The notes under the pieces are model-generated. The model was not told the DNA's origin, ran no database searches, and saw only the letters and a program-made list of their open reading frames with translations. The position numbers and the translations under genes are program-made. Positions 11,171 through 22,757 of a stretch of DNA of 64,000 nt are shown piece by piece (the first letter of the stretch is position 1; each line of letters opens with the position of its first letter). Origin of the DNA: Epiperipatus broadwayi (Eukaryota > Onychophora > Udeonychophora > Euonychophora > Peripatidae); assembly GCA_028023455.1 (NCBI GenBank), contig JAQFVV010012398.1, positions 4,116,682-4,180,681 of the forward strand, in the 5' to 3' direction.

Positions 11171-12217
11171 TAAATCACTCTTCTAAAAAAAAAAAAACGT
11201 TCAAACCCATGCACCAGCTGATATTTTTGCAGCTATATAGAATATGATCTTATTAACAACCCAGTGACTTGACTATTGAATATATTAATTAAATATGCAT
11301 TAGATATAAATTGATTATTGCTCAATTATATAAACGTCTACCTTATTGCTTTTCTATTTGAAATCTCTTTTGTTTCAATGCGACTTATAAATAATCTCCA
11401 ATGTGTATAGTAAACCTAATACAGTTAATTTAAAACTAACATTGAATGGCTAGTAAAAATCAACTCTTTTCTGATCATTTCAAAGCAGCAGAGAAAAGCC
11501 AGAAAGACTTTAATTATTATACTATTAAGGCCTTGATCAAACTATAACTAAATATAAAATGAAAAAAATAAAAGGCCTAGACATAGTAAATGTGAAGCAC
11601 AAAAAAATCGATTACAATCATTGGTGGGACCTTAATTTAATATTTTTTGAATAAATGATATTGAAGAAAAAAACAAACGAAATGATTGACAGTTGGCCAT
11701 TTTAGGGAAAACATAAAGGCAAAAATATTAAAAGATTCATTGAATGATATATATATTTAAAGACTACAGCAAAAAAAAAAAAAAAAAGTAGATTCAAATT
11801 TGAGACAATCTAAGCTAATTAATTTTGCAATACTTCTTGAAATGTAAAATGAAGAAATGATGCTAAAATTTTGATAGATAAAAAATATACTAAGTTTTTA
11901 CTCAATCAAGTTTGACGAAAATTAATTCGGAAATAATTATTTTTAATTGTCTCTAATTACAGTTTTACAATTTTAAAAATCTTATCTCAAAAAATCAAGG
12001 CATTATAAAATTAAGACACATAATTTGATAAACGTTATTAAATATTTTTTTGTTTTTAAATTAGAAAAAAATAAATCTTATTTAGTTAGCCTTCTTTTAA
12101 CGTTTTTCAAAATTATTATTTACATATAAATTTTACTTTCGTGAGCAAGATACGTCTGTCTTAATAGTAGCTCATTTTGATGCTACTTTAGAATACTTAA
12201 GAGTAATTGCGACTTAC
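11171..12217. other. Non-coding; downstream side of the 12.2-kb exon
   Basis: AT-rich sequence with A-runs at 11185 and 11770 and no recognised feature. If the exon at 12218-12373 is real, this is the start of its first intron; I could not pick out a second exon. Confidence 0.4.
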
Positions 12218-12373
12218 CCTTTTTTTAAAACGATAACCCTCTAAAGGTTCTTGGCGAAAGATATCCTGCTGGGTATGCTTTTGAGGGACTACATGTGACC
12301 AACGACGAGATCCCTGGACGTTAATCAAACACAGGGTTAGAATGACCACGATTGCTAAGGAGAAATACTGCAT
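12218..12373 (-). CDS. Candidate first coding exon of a secreted protein or peptide precursor
   Basis: On the minus strand an ATG at 12371-12373 opens a 52-codon frame. It begins with a textbook signal peptide (MQYFSLAIVVILTLCLINVQ, then G/S as the likely cleavage site). A basic, polar stretch follows: SRRWSHVVPQKHTQQDIFRQ and EPLEGYRFKKR. The frame runs exactly to a consensus splice donor GTAAGT at 12212-12217, in phase 0. About 55 bases upstream of the ATG is a TATA-like CTATTTAAG (12422-12430), leaving room for a short 5' UTR. The exon is richer in G+C and CpG than its surroundings. I do not recognise the family. A neuropeptide precursor or another small secreted protein are both possible; the dibasic KKR end fits either. 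The later exons are not identified. Confidence 0.6.
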
Positions 12374-12421
12374 TGTGAAGCGCGTAACCCCTAGTTTTAA
12401 ATTATTAAATGAAACTTCACG

Positions 12422-12430
12422 CTTAAATAG
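12422..12430 (-). promoter_or_regulatory. TATA-like box upstream of the 12.2-kb exon
   Basis: CTATTTAAG on the minus strand, about 50 bases before the ATG at 12373. The spacing would put transcription start near 12395. Confidence 0.3.
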
Positions 12431-12667
12431 AAAGAAAACTTTTTCATAAAAAAAAACAAACGAACTGCCAATCTCAAATTTCTAATAAGGCTGTTAAAAG
12501 TTGAATGGTCTGCGCTATGATTAAAATCATTTTTTTTTTCAACACCTCCTCAAAATTTTCCATTAAATTATGCCCTTGGATATTCTTTTTATATTTACGC
12601 TCACTAGAAAGACATAACTTTAATACATAATTTCTATATACAAAATACTGGGTGTGTTTTTGTGTCC

Positions 12668-12681
12668 GCCCCCCCCCCCCC
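12668..12681. repeat. Poly-C run
   Basis: An uninterrupted run of about 13 C, conspicuous in AT-rich sequence; likely length-variable. Confidence 0.8.
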
Positions 12682-13103
12682 TCCAATAAAGAAAAGTAAA
12701 AATAATCTACTTAAAATTCATTATTCAACGTCCCTTTAGATTTTGGAATTTGAACGTATGAAATATGATACTATATTATTTAACAATTTATTATATAAAA
12801 ATGGCATATCTACTTATATGCACATCCTGTCACAAATGAAATAATTGAGAGTATATACGTGCGTGTGACGAGAGGGGAGAATCTCCACTCCTCTAATCTG
12901 GATTTTAGATATTTACTCTTAACCAGAAATCAAATTGAATAGACGTCAGTGGTTATTAGCATTGCTTTTGTAAACTTTATATTAACATTTTAAAATGTAA
13001 GTAAATACAATGCAAGTGGAGTGTTTATAATTTAGCTACTCGGCATTCAAATAAAATCTATAATTATTTGTTTCAAATAGCCAAACAATTATTAAATAAA
13101 TAC

Positions 13104-13146
13104 CTATTTATTTTTAACTCGAGATAATTAACTGCGTCGGTCAGTT
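13104..13146 (+). promoter_or_regulatory. Putative core promoter: TATA-like plus TCAGTT initiator
   Basis: CTATTTATTTTT at 13104-13115 is followed about 30 bases later by TCAGTT at 13141-13146, the TCAGT form of initiator typical of arthropod promoters. The spacing is right for a TATA/Inr pair and places the start 25 bases before the ATG at 13167. Motif match only. Confidence 0.35.
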
Positions 13147-13166
13147 GAGTGTCAAATTTTGATAGA

Positions 13167-13257
13167 ATGCTCCTAACTTTTACATTAGTCAGTTATATAA
13201 TTATTGTATGCTTGCATTATTTTGTTTATGCATTTAACGCCGCAGTGAAAACCGATG
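13167..13257 (+). CDS. Candidate first exon with signal peptide, plus strand
   Basis: The ATG at 13167 opens MLLTFTLVSYIIIVCLHYFV, a strongly hydrophobic segment, then YAFNAAVKTDG, which looks like a signal peptide with cleavage near FNA. A GT donor (GTAGAT, weaker than consensus) follows at 13258 within a GATG|GTAGAT context; beyond it the frame becomes T-rich and then runs through a tRNA-like repeat. A TATA-like and TCAGTT initiator pair lies just upstream. The exon is transcribed away from the minus-strand exon at 12218-12373, only 0.8 kb off. I recognise no family, and no second exon is identified. A chance hydrophobic frame is the main alternative. Confidence 0.35.
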
Positions 13258-13283
13258 GTAGATATATATTTAATTACTTTTTT

Positions 13284-13375
13284 TTTTTTTTATATGTCAT
13301 AGCATCGGCCGGGACACGAACCCACACCCGTCTGCAACCAACTACTTGCTTGCAAGGCGGGTGCGATGACCTATC
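13284..13375 (-). repeat. tRNA-Ala(UGC)-like SINE copy, 5'-truncated
   Basis: On the minus strand 13375-13298 reads GGTCATCGCACCCGCC, TTGCAAGC (anticodon loop, UGC), a longer-than-usual variable arm and the B box GGTTCGTGTCCCGG. It then continues CCGATGCTATGACATAT and ends in a run of A. The 5' end lacks the normal acceptor strand. The tail TGACATAT-A(n) is shared with the tRNA-Gly-like copy at 31350-31436. It is a retroposed element rather than a working tRNA. Confidence 0.65.
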
Positions 13376-13479
13376 GTTTTATACAGAGAATCATATTGCA
13401 TATTTCAGTAGGACTTATACGAATTCAATTCCCATATCCTTAATTTTGACGAGATTTTTTTTTATTTAATTTTCAAAGT

Positions 13480-14040
13480 GTATAGTATTTTAAGTAAGAT
13501 TAACATTTACTTGTTGTTTTTCTTTAAAATCATCATCATTGTTAATAAAAAATTAATAACCATAAACTTTTCTCTTTAAAAAGAAAAAGGAAGAAAATAA
13601 TTATATTGAATTTTTTATATCTGAAAGATTTATTTGTTGTTGTTAGATATTTTCCAATTACCAATATTTACTAATAGTGTTAATTATCAACACTTTAGCT
13701 CTGGCCACTATATTTGATTATCACCAAATTCCAATGGATATAATTGTTTCATTTTATGGTATTTTAGTATGGATAATGATTCCTAGTTTCATATTATTAT
13801 ATAAAGTACATTAGATCTGATAACTTCAAAATTGGTATATAAAAACATTTGACAAAGTCATCTTGATTTATAATCATAAAATAATTTCCATAAGTGCCAC
13901 CATCTAGTCTCTTAAATAGACTAGTTGCATAGTTTATTAACACAGGATTTGAACATCCAACTCTATATTCAATGGCCAAAACAACTATGTATATATAACA
14001 TGAAGGTAAGGTACAGGCATAAAATATAAATTTGAGAATA
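13480..14040. other. Non-coding stretch
   Basis: Nothing firm. A GTTCAAATCC B-box-like sequence on the minus strand near 13950 hints at a decayed tRNA-derived SINE. Confidence 0.3.
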
Positions 14041-14049
14041 AAAATTTAA

Positions 14050-16198
14050 AGTTTGAAATTAATATTTAACAAGAAATCAACAAAGTATATATCATCATCA
14101 ATAGCCATTATTAATCCACTGCAGGATGAAGGCCTCTTCAAGTTCAATCCATCTTCTCCAATCTTTAGCTTCTCTTCTCCACATATCACCCCTGCACACT
14201 TCCTTATTTCATCCATCCATCTCGTATGTGGTCCCTTTCTGGGTCTTTTACAATCTATTGGAATCCAGTTTGATTTCAATTGTCCATCTATTATAATCTC
14301 TTCTAGCAATATGTCCAGCTCAACTCCACTTGCCTTTTAATTTTATCAATGAGGTCAGTAACATCTGTTTCTTCTCTTAACCATATATTCCATTTCCAAT
14401 CTCTTCTTGTTATTCTCAACATGCATTTCTCCATACTTAAGTGGTCTGAAGTCTCTGTATTGCTCTTCTATTAAGTATACAAGTCACAGATCCATAAATA
14501 ATAACTGTAAAACACATTTATTAAAAACCTTCCTTTTCAAACACATAGGCATATTTCTTTTTAGTATCAAGTTATTTCTACCAAAAGACTCAAACAAAGT
14601 TGAATTCTATGATTAATTTCATCCATTATGTTTCCATCTATATTAATAATCAGACTAAGGTATTTGTAGCTGTTAACTTCTTCTAACTCATCATAATATC
14701 AATCTTTATTTTCATATTTTGAGAAAATCCATTAAATATTACTTTAGTCTTTTTAACATTTATCTTTAGTCCTACTTTCATCTGATAACTCCTGCAACAT
14801 TTCCTGCAACTCTAAAGCATTCTTTGCAAAAACAACTACATCATCTGCAAAATCTAAATGACTTAAATAATCTCCCATTTATTTTCACTCCTTTCGTTTC
14901 CCATTTTAATCCACACAAGATATAGTCACACTGCCTTACACCCTTCTCAATGTTGACTTTCCTAGTATCATTATTTAATCTAATTGTTGCTGTAGCATTT
15001 TTATAAATATTCTTTAAAATATGACAATATCCTGGATCTAAACCTTGATATCCAATGCTTTAATTGTTGAAGAAATGTTTATAGAATCAAATGCCTTTTC
15101 ATAATCTACAAATCCAAAGTATAATGGCAACCCATATTCATTTATCCTTTCTATAACTTCTCTCAATACCTGGATATGATCTACTATACTAAACCACTTT
15201 AATATCCAGCTTGTTCTCTTGGTTGGTGGAAAGTCAATGCTCTCTGTAGATGAATTGTAATTATCTTGGAAATTTTTTTGTATAAAACTGATAAAAGGCT
15301 GATAGATCTGCAATTTCTAATATTTTCTTTATCATCTTTTTTAAATATTAATACTGCATTCTTCCAATCATCTGGTATATCTTTATCATTTAGACATTTG
15401 GTATATAACTTTGCTAAAAAAAATTCCATTTCTTCACCTGCTTCTTTTAATATATCAATTATAATTCCATCATTCCTGGAACCTTTCCTTTCTTCATAAA
15501 TTTAATTGCATGTCTCACTTCTTCATTTAAAATTCTGGGCAATTCGGAAGATATAATAGATATAGGAGATAATTGTTATTTATTACTATATAATTCTTAA
15601 TAGAAGTATTCTACCCATCTCTCTTTTTAGTAATAATTCCATCTTTTTTTCTTAATACAGATATAAATTTCCTACCAATATCAAAATGTTGTTTTACACT
15701 TTTTAGACTTTTATTCTGTTCTACAGCTTTTCTTGCTAGTTCACAATTATACTTTCTTATATCATTTTCAACTCTTTTCTGCATCATTTTACAAAATTCG
15801 AGATATTCAATCTTTTTTAATGCATCATTGTTGTATATCCTCATATTCCTTCTTTTCTTCATAAATTCTCTAGTCTCAGTAAAAATTTTATTGGTCAATT
15901 GCTGCTTTTTTCTACCAGCTATCGTTGTTGCAGTTTTAAAAGTGTATCAGCTATTTCCCTAATAATTTTATTCAAATCTGAATCATGTTCAAAATCTACT
16001 AATACTTGAAACCGATTTGTAAGGTCTAATTTAAATTCATTAGAATGTTTCTGAAGATTTGGAATATCAACTATAAATAGTTTTTCTTAATAATTTTTGT
16101 CTCTCTAGTTTTGCATTAACATGTATCTTACATCTTACTAAGCGTTAATCACTTCCTGTGTTAAATTTATTAAGAACATTACAATCTTGAAATATGTA
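14050..16198 (-). pseudogene. RTE-type LINE copy B, RT and C-terminal part
   Basis: Read on the minus strand from 16198 downward. VNVLNKFNTGSD and RLVRCKIHVNAKLERQKLL end the endonuclease. A linker follows (ARKAVEQNKSLKSVKQHFDI, 15611-15898), then the RT: LYTKCLNDKDIPDDWKNAVL, SISLLSVLYKKISKIITIHL, DHIQVLREVIERINEYGLPL, FGFVDYEKAFDSI. The catalytic box SHLDFADDVVVFAKNA is at about 14830-14880. The C-terminus NWIPIDCKRPRKGPHTRWMDE is followed by the 3' repeat GATGATGATATAT at 14085-14100. Both catalytic motifs are intact, but there are frameshifts between them. The endonuclease half is displaced to 18128-18790 by an insertion. Confidence 0.85.
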
Positions 16199-16284
16199 TT
16201 GTAATGTATACATATGCCGTTACATTATTTTTAAATTAAAATAAATAGGAAATAGTCTTAAGTAAAATTGATTTTATTAAAAAT

Positions 16285-16296
16285 GGGGGGGGGGGG
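16285..16296. repeat. Poly-G run (12)
   Basis: Twelve consecutive G at the left border of the 113-bp tandem repeat. Confidence 0.8.
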
Positions 16297-16523
16297 AATT
16301 GTTATATTTAATATATTGTATAATTGGCACAGATGGAATTTTTTTTTTTAAAAAAAAAGGATTTAAAAGTTAATGTAAAAACAAAAAAAAAGGTAAATAT
16401 CTAAAGATAAATTGTTATATTTAATATATTGTATAATTGGCACAGATGGAATTTTTTTTTTTTTAAAAAAAGGATTTAAAAGTTAATGTAAAAACAAAAA
16501 AAAAGATAAATATCTAAAGATAA
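16297..16523. repeat. Two tandem copies of a 113-bp unit
   Basis: 16297-16409 and 16410-16523 repeat AATTGTTATATTTAATATAT through TAAATATCTAAAGAT almost unchanged; they differ mainly in T and A run lengths. A recent duplication. Confidence 0.85.
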
Positions 16524-16699
16524 ATATTTTTCATTTAAAAGCAATGAAAAGAAAAAAAGGTTAATTAGATTCAATTTAAAGAAAGAAAAAAATCATGTTT
16601 TAATCTTAAAATGGAAATGATTGTTTTATTAATTAAATGTAAAGCAAACTAGCCCTTGGAGCACTTAAATAATTAAAAGGTCAGATAAAAGATATAGAT

Positions 16700-17060
16700 G
16701 AAAATTAAAGATTGTTTCCTGTTCTGAAGCAAGAATGTCCAATCAAAGCGGCAACAGGCGCACGGACCAAAATTGAAAACATCCGGACCTTAGGATCAGT
16801 GACATCATGTTCGTTCGATCAATCCATAGGATTGCTGATAAGAGGTTATAATACTATAAAAAGAAAATTATTGAATTCATTAGGGGTTGCTTAATTCTGA
16901 CTATTAATCTACATATGAACTGTAGCTATATTGCAGATTCCATGATGTAGGAGTCTGCAATAGATTTAATTTCCTGACAACCAGCTGAGGCCTCCCAATG
17001 ACAGTTCCTTACCAAATGAATGGCAAGTAGTGGCTTCGTTTCCAAGGAGGACAGACAATC
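16700..17060. other. GC-richer unidentified block
   Basis: Base composition rises here (GGCAACAGGCGCACGGACC; CAGCTGAGGCCTCCCAATG). The plus frame 16712-16894 reads KAATGARTKIENIRTLGSVT and continues SCSFDQSIGLLIRGYNTIKR. I do not recognise it and see no splice sites. It could be part of a transposon or an old exon. Confidence 0.25.
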
Positions 17061-18127
17061 TACAAAAGTAATCACTAAAATGGATTTCTATAAATCTACC
17101 ATGGAAAGTATGAACTTTTGTCATTATAGACTATCTAAATATATCTCTACAATAAGCGTTAATAAGTTAAAACTTCACTAATAATTATACTTTTATCTGA
17201 CTTAAAAGAACTCTTAATCAATTATTAATAATTTTTTTGTATATGTTTGTTAATCATTTCCATTTTTATTTTATTTTTAATCTGTTAACTAAATTATTAA
17301 ATTTAAAGTTGAGTGTAGATAGCTGCATAGATTCATTTGTTTGTTAGTTTTAAGAGGGTTTAATTTCAGACTATTTGTCTCGTAGTTGAGTAGATATATA
17401 TGGGTGTTTATATCAATGTAATGTGAAGTGTGTTAGCATACAGGGCAATGTGCCCAACTGAACTCATGACCCAAAGATGTAGTCATTGCATTGCAATGGA
17501 CGCAGACATATTTCCTGTGACATTGACCCCTTTTTGCTTTATGGACAGGGACAATAAGGTGGCAAAATACCATGCTCCCTCCATATGTAGCACTTTAATA
17601 TTTTATATATGTGATGTTAGCATCTTCATACTGCATTGGTTGCATCTGTATATCAGGAAGCAAGCGTTGGTTTGGCTACAAACTTTTAGCCTGAGATTGA
17701 ATGTTTTTTTTTTTTTTTTAAAGTTTTTAATTGTGTGGTCTATGTAGCCTATCTATACTCAATATTCTAAAATAAAATATTATTAAAATGTCCATCTGTG
17801 CTGACTTTTTAAAATAATAATTTAAATTTAAAATAATAAAATTTAAATTTATTCCTCAAATTTATATAAGTGTGTCAATAAATGTTTTTATGTGTTATTA
17901 CTGGCAGTGGTTTATTTTATTTTAAATCTTTCTTTATTGAAATGTTTTAAATAAGTATTTATTATAAATCTCTGCATCTCCTTGAGCTAGTGGCATGAGC
18001 TAATGGTCAATAATAAAATAAAATTAGATCTTAACAAGAAGTATCTGCCTACACTATGAATTTTCAAGGTTCGAATAGCCTGGTGGCACTCTGTATGGTA
18101 GATACAGTAAGTGTTCAACTTATCCCT

Positions 18128-18790
18128 GATCATTATAGTATTTTCTGTTAGTGAAAATATAATCCAATTCTGCTGTATCTTCATTTGGATGCTTCCATGT
18201 CCATTTCCTTTTAACATTTTTCTCAAAAAAAGAATTCATAATATAAAGTTTTTCTTTTTCTGAAAACTTCACAAGTCTATGTCCTCTTTCATTTCTATTA
18301 CCCTAACCAAAATGACCTAAAACACTTTCATTTTTCATTTGTTTACCAATTCTAGCTTTAAAGTCTCCCATAACAATTTTAAAAAGTTGTTTATTCTAAT
18401 CAAAAGCCTTTTCCATATAAAGATTTTCTACTACTTAATCACTATGAGAACTTGTTGGGGCATAAACCTGAATTATCTGCATTTGGTATCTGCTATTAAG
18501 TTGTATAACTAATCTTGCCACTCTGTCTTATATACCATCAACTCCACAATCTTGTACTTCCACTTCTTATTTATACTGAATCCTACTCCATTTCTTATTT
18601 TAATTTACACTTCAGTATTTTTATCATAATTATTCTCATTAGTTATTTAATTAGGCAAATGCAGTCTTGATCCATAACTTTCTGTCTAATTCTTACTCTT
18701 AATGTTATTATTTCATTGTCTCCATTTATTCCTTTGATTTTATTTATATTGTTTTTAACTCGTGCTTGATAGTATTTAATGAATAGACAA
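18128..18790 (-). pseudogene. RTE-type LINE copy B, endonuclease part
   Basis: The minus strand gives, in order, GVGFSINKKW, VARLVIQLNSRYQMQIIQVY (spanning a frame change), APTSSHSD, GDFKARIG, NERGHRLVKFSEKEK and KRKWTWKHPNE. These are the middle and end of the RTE AP endonuclease. Upstream of GVGF the sequence does not match the usual endonuclease N-terminus but instead matches 28960-29100, so this copy is rearranged at its 5' side. Stops and frame changes make it non-functional. Confidence 0.75.
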
Positions 18791-19289
18791 ACTATTTTTA
18801 ACCAACAGTAATACTCAAGGGTACTTTGGAATGGTCAGATTAATGACTGTGTGCTGAATGTAATAACATTCAATATTTTTTAAAGATCTGTAGTAAGAGG
18901 TGTTTCATTCCTATGAATATCTATCCAATAATCATTTTTTGCTTAGGTTTATATTTTTAATACAGAATATATTTAGGAACCATATTAAGAGCATATAAGC
19001 ATATTATGGAGATGTTGCAGACTCATTTAAAGATTAGTTGTTGGCTCATCGGACTAATAATATTCTCTAGAATTGAAATTTAGAAAGCAATGCTGCTGAC
19101 TGATTAAACAACAATTGGATTATATCTTTCATTGGAATCAAAAAAACTTATATCAAATGTAATTAGTCTTTGAAACTGAAATAAAATGTTAGAAAATGGT
19201 TTTATTCCTACAAAAAAATATTTAGTAAAAAAGTAAGCATTGGAAAAATGATTTCACAAATTAAATTAAGAAAAATGTGATCAATGAAG
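18790..19289. other. Spacer between RTE copies B and C
   Basis: AT-rich; the left third may be the diverged 5' part of RTE copy B. Nothing else recognised. Confidence 0.3.
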
Positions 19290-19745
19290 ATATCATCATC
19301 ATCAACCATTATCAATCCACTGCAGGATGAAGGTCTTTCCAAGATCAATCCATCTTCTCTGATCTTTAGCTTCTCTTCTCCACATCACCCCTGCCCATTT
19401 TCTTATTTCATCCATCCACCTCACATGTAGTCTCTTTCTGGGTCTTTTACAATCTCTTGGAATCCAGTTTAAAATTTCAATTGTCCATCTATTATCATCT
19501 CTTCTAGCAATATGTACAACCCAACTCCACTTCAGACTTAATTTTTTCAATGAGGTCAGTTAACACCTGTTTATTCTCTTATCCATATATTGTGTTTTCG
19601 ATCTTTTCTTGTTACTCCCAACATGCATCTCTCCATAATTCTTTGAGTGGTCTGAAGTCTCTATATTGTTCTTCTATTAAGTGTCCAACTCAGATCCATA
19701 AGTAAGAACTGGTAAAACACATTTATTAAAAACCTTCCTTTTTAT
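19290..19745 (-). mobile_element. RTE-type LINE copy C, 3' end only
   Basis: The minus frame 19302-19550 encodes the RTE C-terminus: SWVVHIARRDDNRWTIEILN, WIPRDCKRPRKR, RWMDEIRKWAGV. It is less diverged than copies A and B and ends in GATGATGATGATATC at 19290-19302. The copy is 5'-truncated near 19745, typical of incomplete target-primed reverse transcription. Confidence 0.85.
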
Positions 19746-19983
19746 CACTAAAGAAAAAATGGCAGATTACAAAAATATAAAATAAAATAGCAAGAAAATA
19801 AATAGAAGGTATTAAAACAATAAAACTAGAAGAGTTATGGTTAAAGAAAAATATAGAGAATGTTAGAAAATTACAAAAAAAAATAGGTTGGAATTATAAA
19901 GAAAATGCAAGGTCACAGATAAAAATGATAATTTGTTAAAAAACAGGATCAATGCAATAAAAAAATTAATGGAATTTATACAG

Positions 19984-19996
19984 TAAAAGCAACAAG
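19984..19996. repeat. Left target-site duplication of LINE at 19997-26305
   Basis: TAAAAGCAACAAG, repeated exactly at 26306-26318. Confidence 0.9.
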
Positions 19997-20211
19997 CTGA
20001 GACCGTCTTCTGGTTGCCATGGTGAATAGTTTGCTATTTAGAGCTTGGCCAGAGATAGTCTGTTCACACTAAAAGAAGGAAAGTAATAGTTGGAAACATT
20101 GGAGAATTAATAGTGAGTATTTCCTCTTGTTGTAATGATAATTATTTAAGGAAATAATTGTGAATAATTTGATCGAAATTATAAAATTGGACATCGCTAC
20201 ATGTAACGTTA

Positions 20212-22592
20212 ATGGCCTCCATGGAAAAGGCTAAAGCCAGCCTTAGTAGTTCAGGAGAATCTATAAACTTAGATGAAAACAGAGATATAGAATTTGAGAA
20301 TGGGAAAATAAATTCATTTAAGAATAAATTACCTAAAATCACTAAATCTTATTCTAGGGGAAAAGTAGAAATATCCAGTAAAATTAATAGTGAAAATGTG
20401 GGGGAAAAAATCAAAAACAAAGTAAACATTAGGAATTCTAATCTAAAAATAGAAAATACAAAAGGAAAACATAAATCCAAAGCAGTAAACCAGTCAGGGA
20501 AGATAGATAATGGTAAAAAGTACTCACCACAAAAAAAGCAAGTCCTGAAAACCCATTTGAAGAAAATTACAACCCTCAAACTTTTATAGAAAATGAGTTA
20601 CGATACGAACATGTCGATCTGGAAGTTACTGAATGCGGGAAAACGTGGCAGACTGGAAAATCACCTCAGAAAGTTAATTCGAATATTCTGAATCTGATAA
20701 AATAGATTTTGACATGAGCTACCTTACTGAGCAAAAAGTGTGTAGTTCTGATGATCAGAATGAAAGCCATAATCCACTTCCGGTGGAACAAGGGGCTATT
20801 CAGAAATAAAAAATTTAAAAATGTAACAAAATCACAACGATCTAATTCATGAGTCAGAAAATAAGAATACAAAGCCAAAAACAAACACAATACACTCTGG
20901 GGACCTAAGTCCAAATCCTGGATCCTCAAAGTCCTCAATAACATTGAACATTTTGCAGTATGAAAATAACTCAACCGTTAAAGGTAAAAATCTGGGCAAT
21001 ATAACTGAAACACAGCCTAACTTACAAGAGTGACACCAAAAACCACAAGGGCAACTTACAACACCAGAACCAAGAAAGGTTTGGGAAATAACCTAATCTC
21101 TGCAGACAACAGCTATAATCCAGAGTTTCCAACACTAAGACTTAAATCCATAACACAACAGGTGAACAGAGAAAAAACTATAAACAATAATCCTGTTGAT
21201 AAAAATAAAAGCCAAGAGACAATGTCATATGCTCAAAAGGCTGCTGTAGTATCTCATACAGTTGGACCAATTAAAAATAATAGTCAAGACAAAAACCTTA
21301 TTAATAAGGACAGCCATAGACATTTGAAGGCCTTAGAAATAATGAGCTTAGACAGTACTGCAGTTGCCGTAGACTCCATGATGGACACTCATCCATAACT
21401 ACTGAAGGAGGGAGATGTGACCCAAACCAACATAAAATTATAAATGATAAATTTAATCAGTCGATTCCCGCCCTTCTGATGAAATCCTTCCAGGCATATA
21501 AGCATGAGAATGCACTGATCTTATCTACAACAGACAACAGGATTAACCTCTTCAAATTCCCAGTGGCAACACTAATTGAACTACTCAAATCACAAGATCT
21601 TTGTGGATCGGTATACAAATACTATTCCACCCAAATGATCGATACCTGGTTGTTCAGTTTACCAATGCTATAGCCAAGGAAGCCTTTCAAAACCTGTATA
21701 AAACCCTTGGAAATAGATATCTTGTCACAGTCGATCTTGATCGCCCGACATACCTAAGTGGAACTGCCCGGAATTGTGGCATAAACTTTGGAATGACCGA
21801 CTTAAGTTACTTGCTCCATATGGAAAGATAGTCTCATTTGGTTATAAACCAATAGACGATGATGAAACTCAAATGCTCTTGAACATAGCAGAATTCAAAA
21901 TTATGCTAGGGAAAGGTACTTCTCCTCTAGTGATCCCGAGTATTGTGGAAGGCTATGAAGTCCCCATCATTATTAACATTAGAGGGATAGTCCCACAATG
22001 CTTTCATTGTCTACAAAGAGGACACCTTATGAGAGCATGTCCAGCTTGAAAATGTGTCCACTGTGGGATGACATGGGAAAAATACCACAAATGCAACAAC
22101 AAAAGAATGATATCAGCTGCGACATCACTGAAGCTGGAACAAATGTCAAAAACCCATCCACAAATGGAACCAAGCTTATCCCAACCAAAAGCAGTTGCTT
22201 CAGGGTATCATCCATTGTCCCTTGGTCCCTTAAGACACCTTAGAATGCAGATCAGTCATCCATCCTCGGATGATGAAGCCATGTCGGAGGGTATGGGAAT
22301 TGGGAATGAAGTCACAATAGCCACTGATTGCAAGATCAATTTGCCTCATCAGGATGCCCCTTTTCAGAAAAAGAGGAAATACAAATCCAGGAGAGGTGGA
22401 TCATCCTCAACCGCATCTATGTCTTGTGAAAAGGTTGCAGTTATAAGGGACCTTGTTGATCTAGAAGAGCAAAGACCAACCATCACTACTCCCAAAGAGA
22501 AGGCTAGATTTTCCCCGAACCTCATGGATCTTCCTGATGACGTAGTACAAGATGAATCCGTCGGCAGTATAATAAAGTTGCCTCAACATTGA
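20212..22592 (+). pseudogene. LINE ORF1: RNA-binding, CCHC zinc-knuckle protein
   Basis: The ATG at 20212 starts MASMEKAKASLSSSGESINL, a Lys/Ser-rich N-terminal half (to about 20980), with a frameshift near 20560. After 21000 come NTRTKKGLGNN and the basic linker, then a globular region with FKFPVATLIELL and NDRYLVVQFTNAIAKEAFQN (21480-21800), which looks RRM-like. A C-terminal zinc knuckle CFHCLQRGHLMRAC at about 21995-22040 precedes a second Cys/His cluster CVHCGMTWEKYHKC, separated from it by an in-frame stop. The tail is acidic and Ser-rich and ends at 22592. In intact elements such a protein coats the transcript and acts as a chaperone. Four or more frame changes inactivate this copy. 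Confidence 0.75.
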
Positions 22593-22757
22593 AGTGAGAG
22601 TTATGAGCAAATTATTATTGCTAAACAATTTGAGAGTAACTCCATCCAGTCAAGTACCTTAGGATGTCCTCTACTGGAGTCTGGATTAAAAAAGACCGAT
22701 CAAGGCAACCCAGACCAAATGGTGAAGGACTCAGCAACATAATTCAATATCAAGTTG

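Larger units (their letters stand above)
16199..18127. mobile_element. About 1.9-kb insertion splitting RTE copy B, composite
   Basis: The RTE sequence stops at about 18128 (minus ...ACTATAATG) and resumes at about 16198 (GATTGTAATG...), giving a short near-duplication of TATAATG/TGTAATG at the two junctions. Inside are a G12 run, a 113-bp tandem duplication, a GC-richer block at 16730-17060, T- and A-rich stretches, and near 17975-18110 a GGTTCGAATAG B-box-like sequence. CACAGATGGA near 16328 and TCCATCTGTG near 17790 are inverted to each other. No transposase is seen. It may be one non-autonomous element or several nested ones. Confidence 0.45.
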
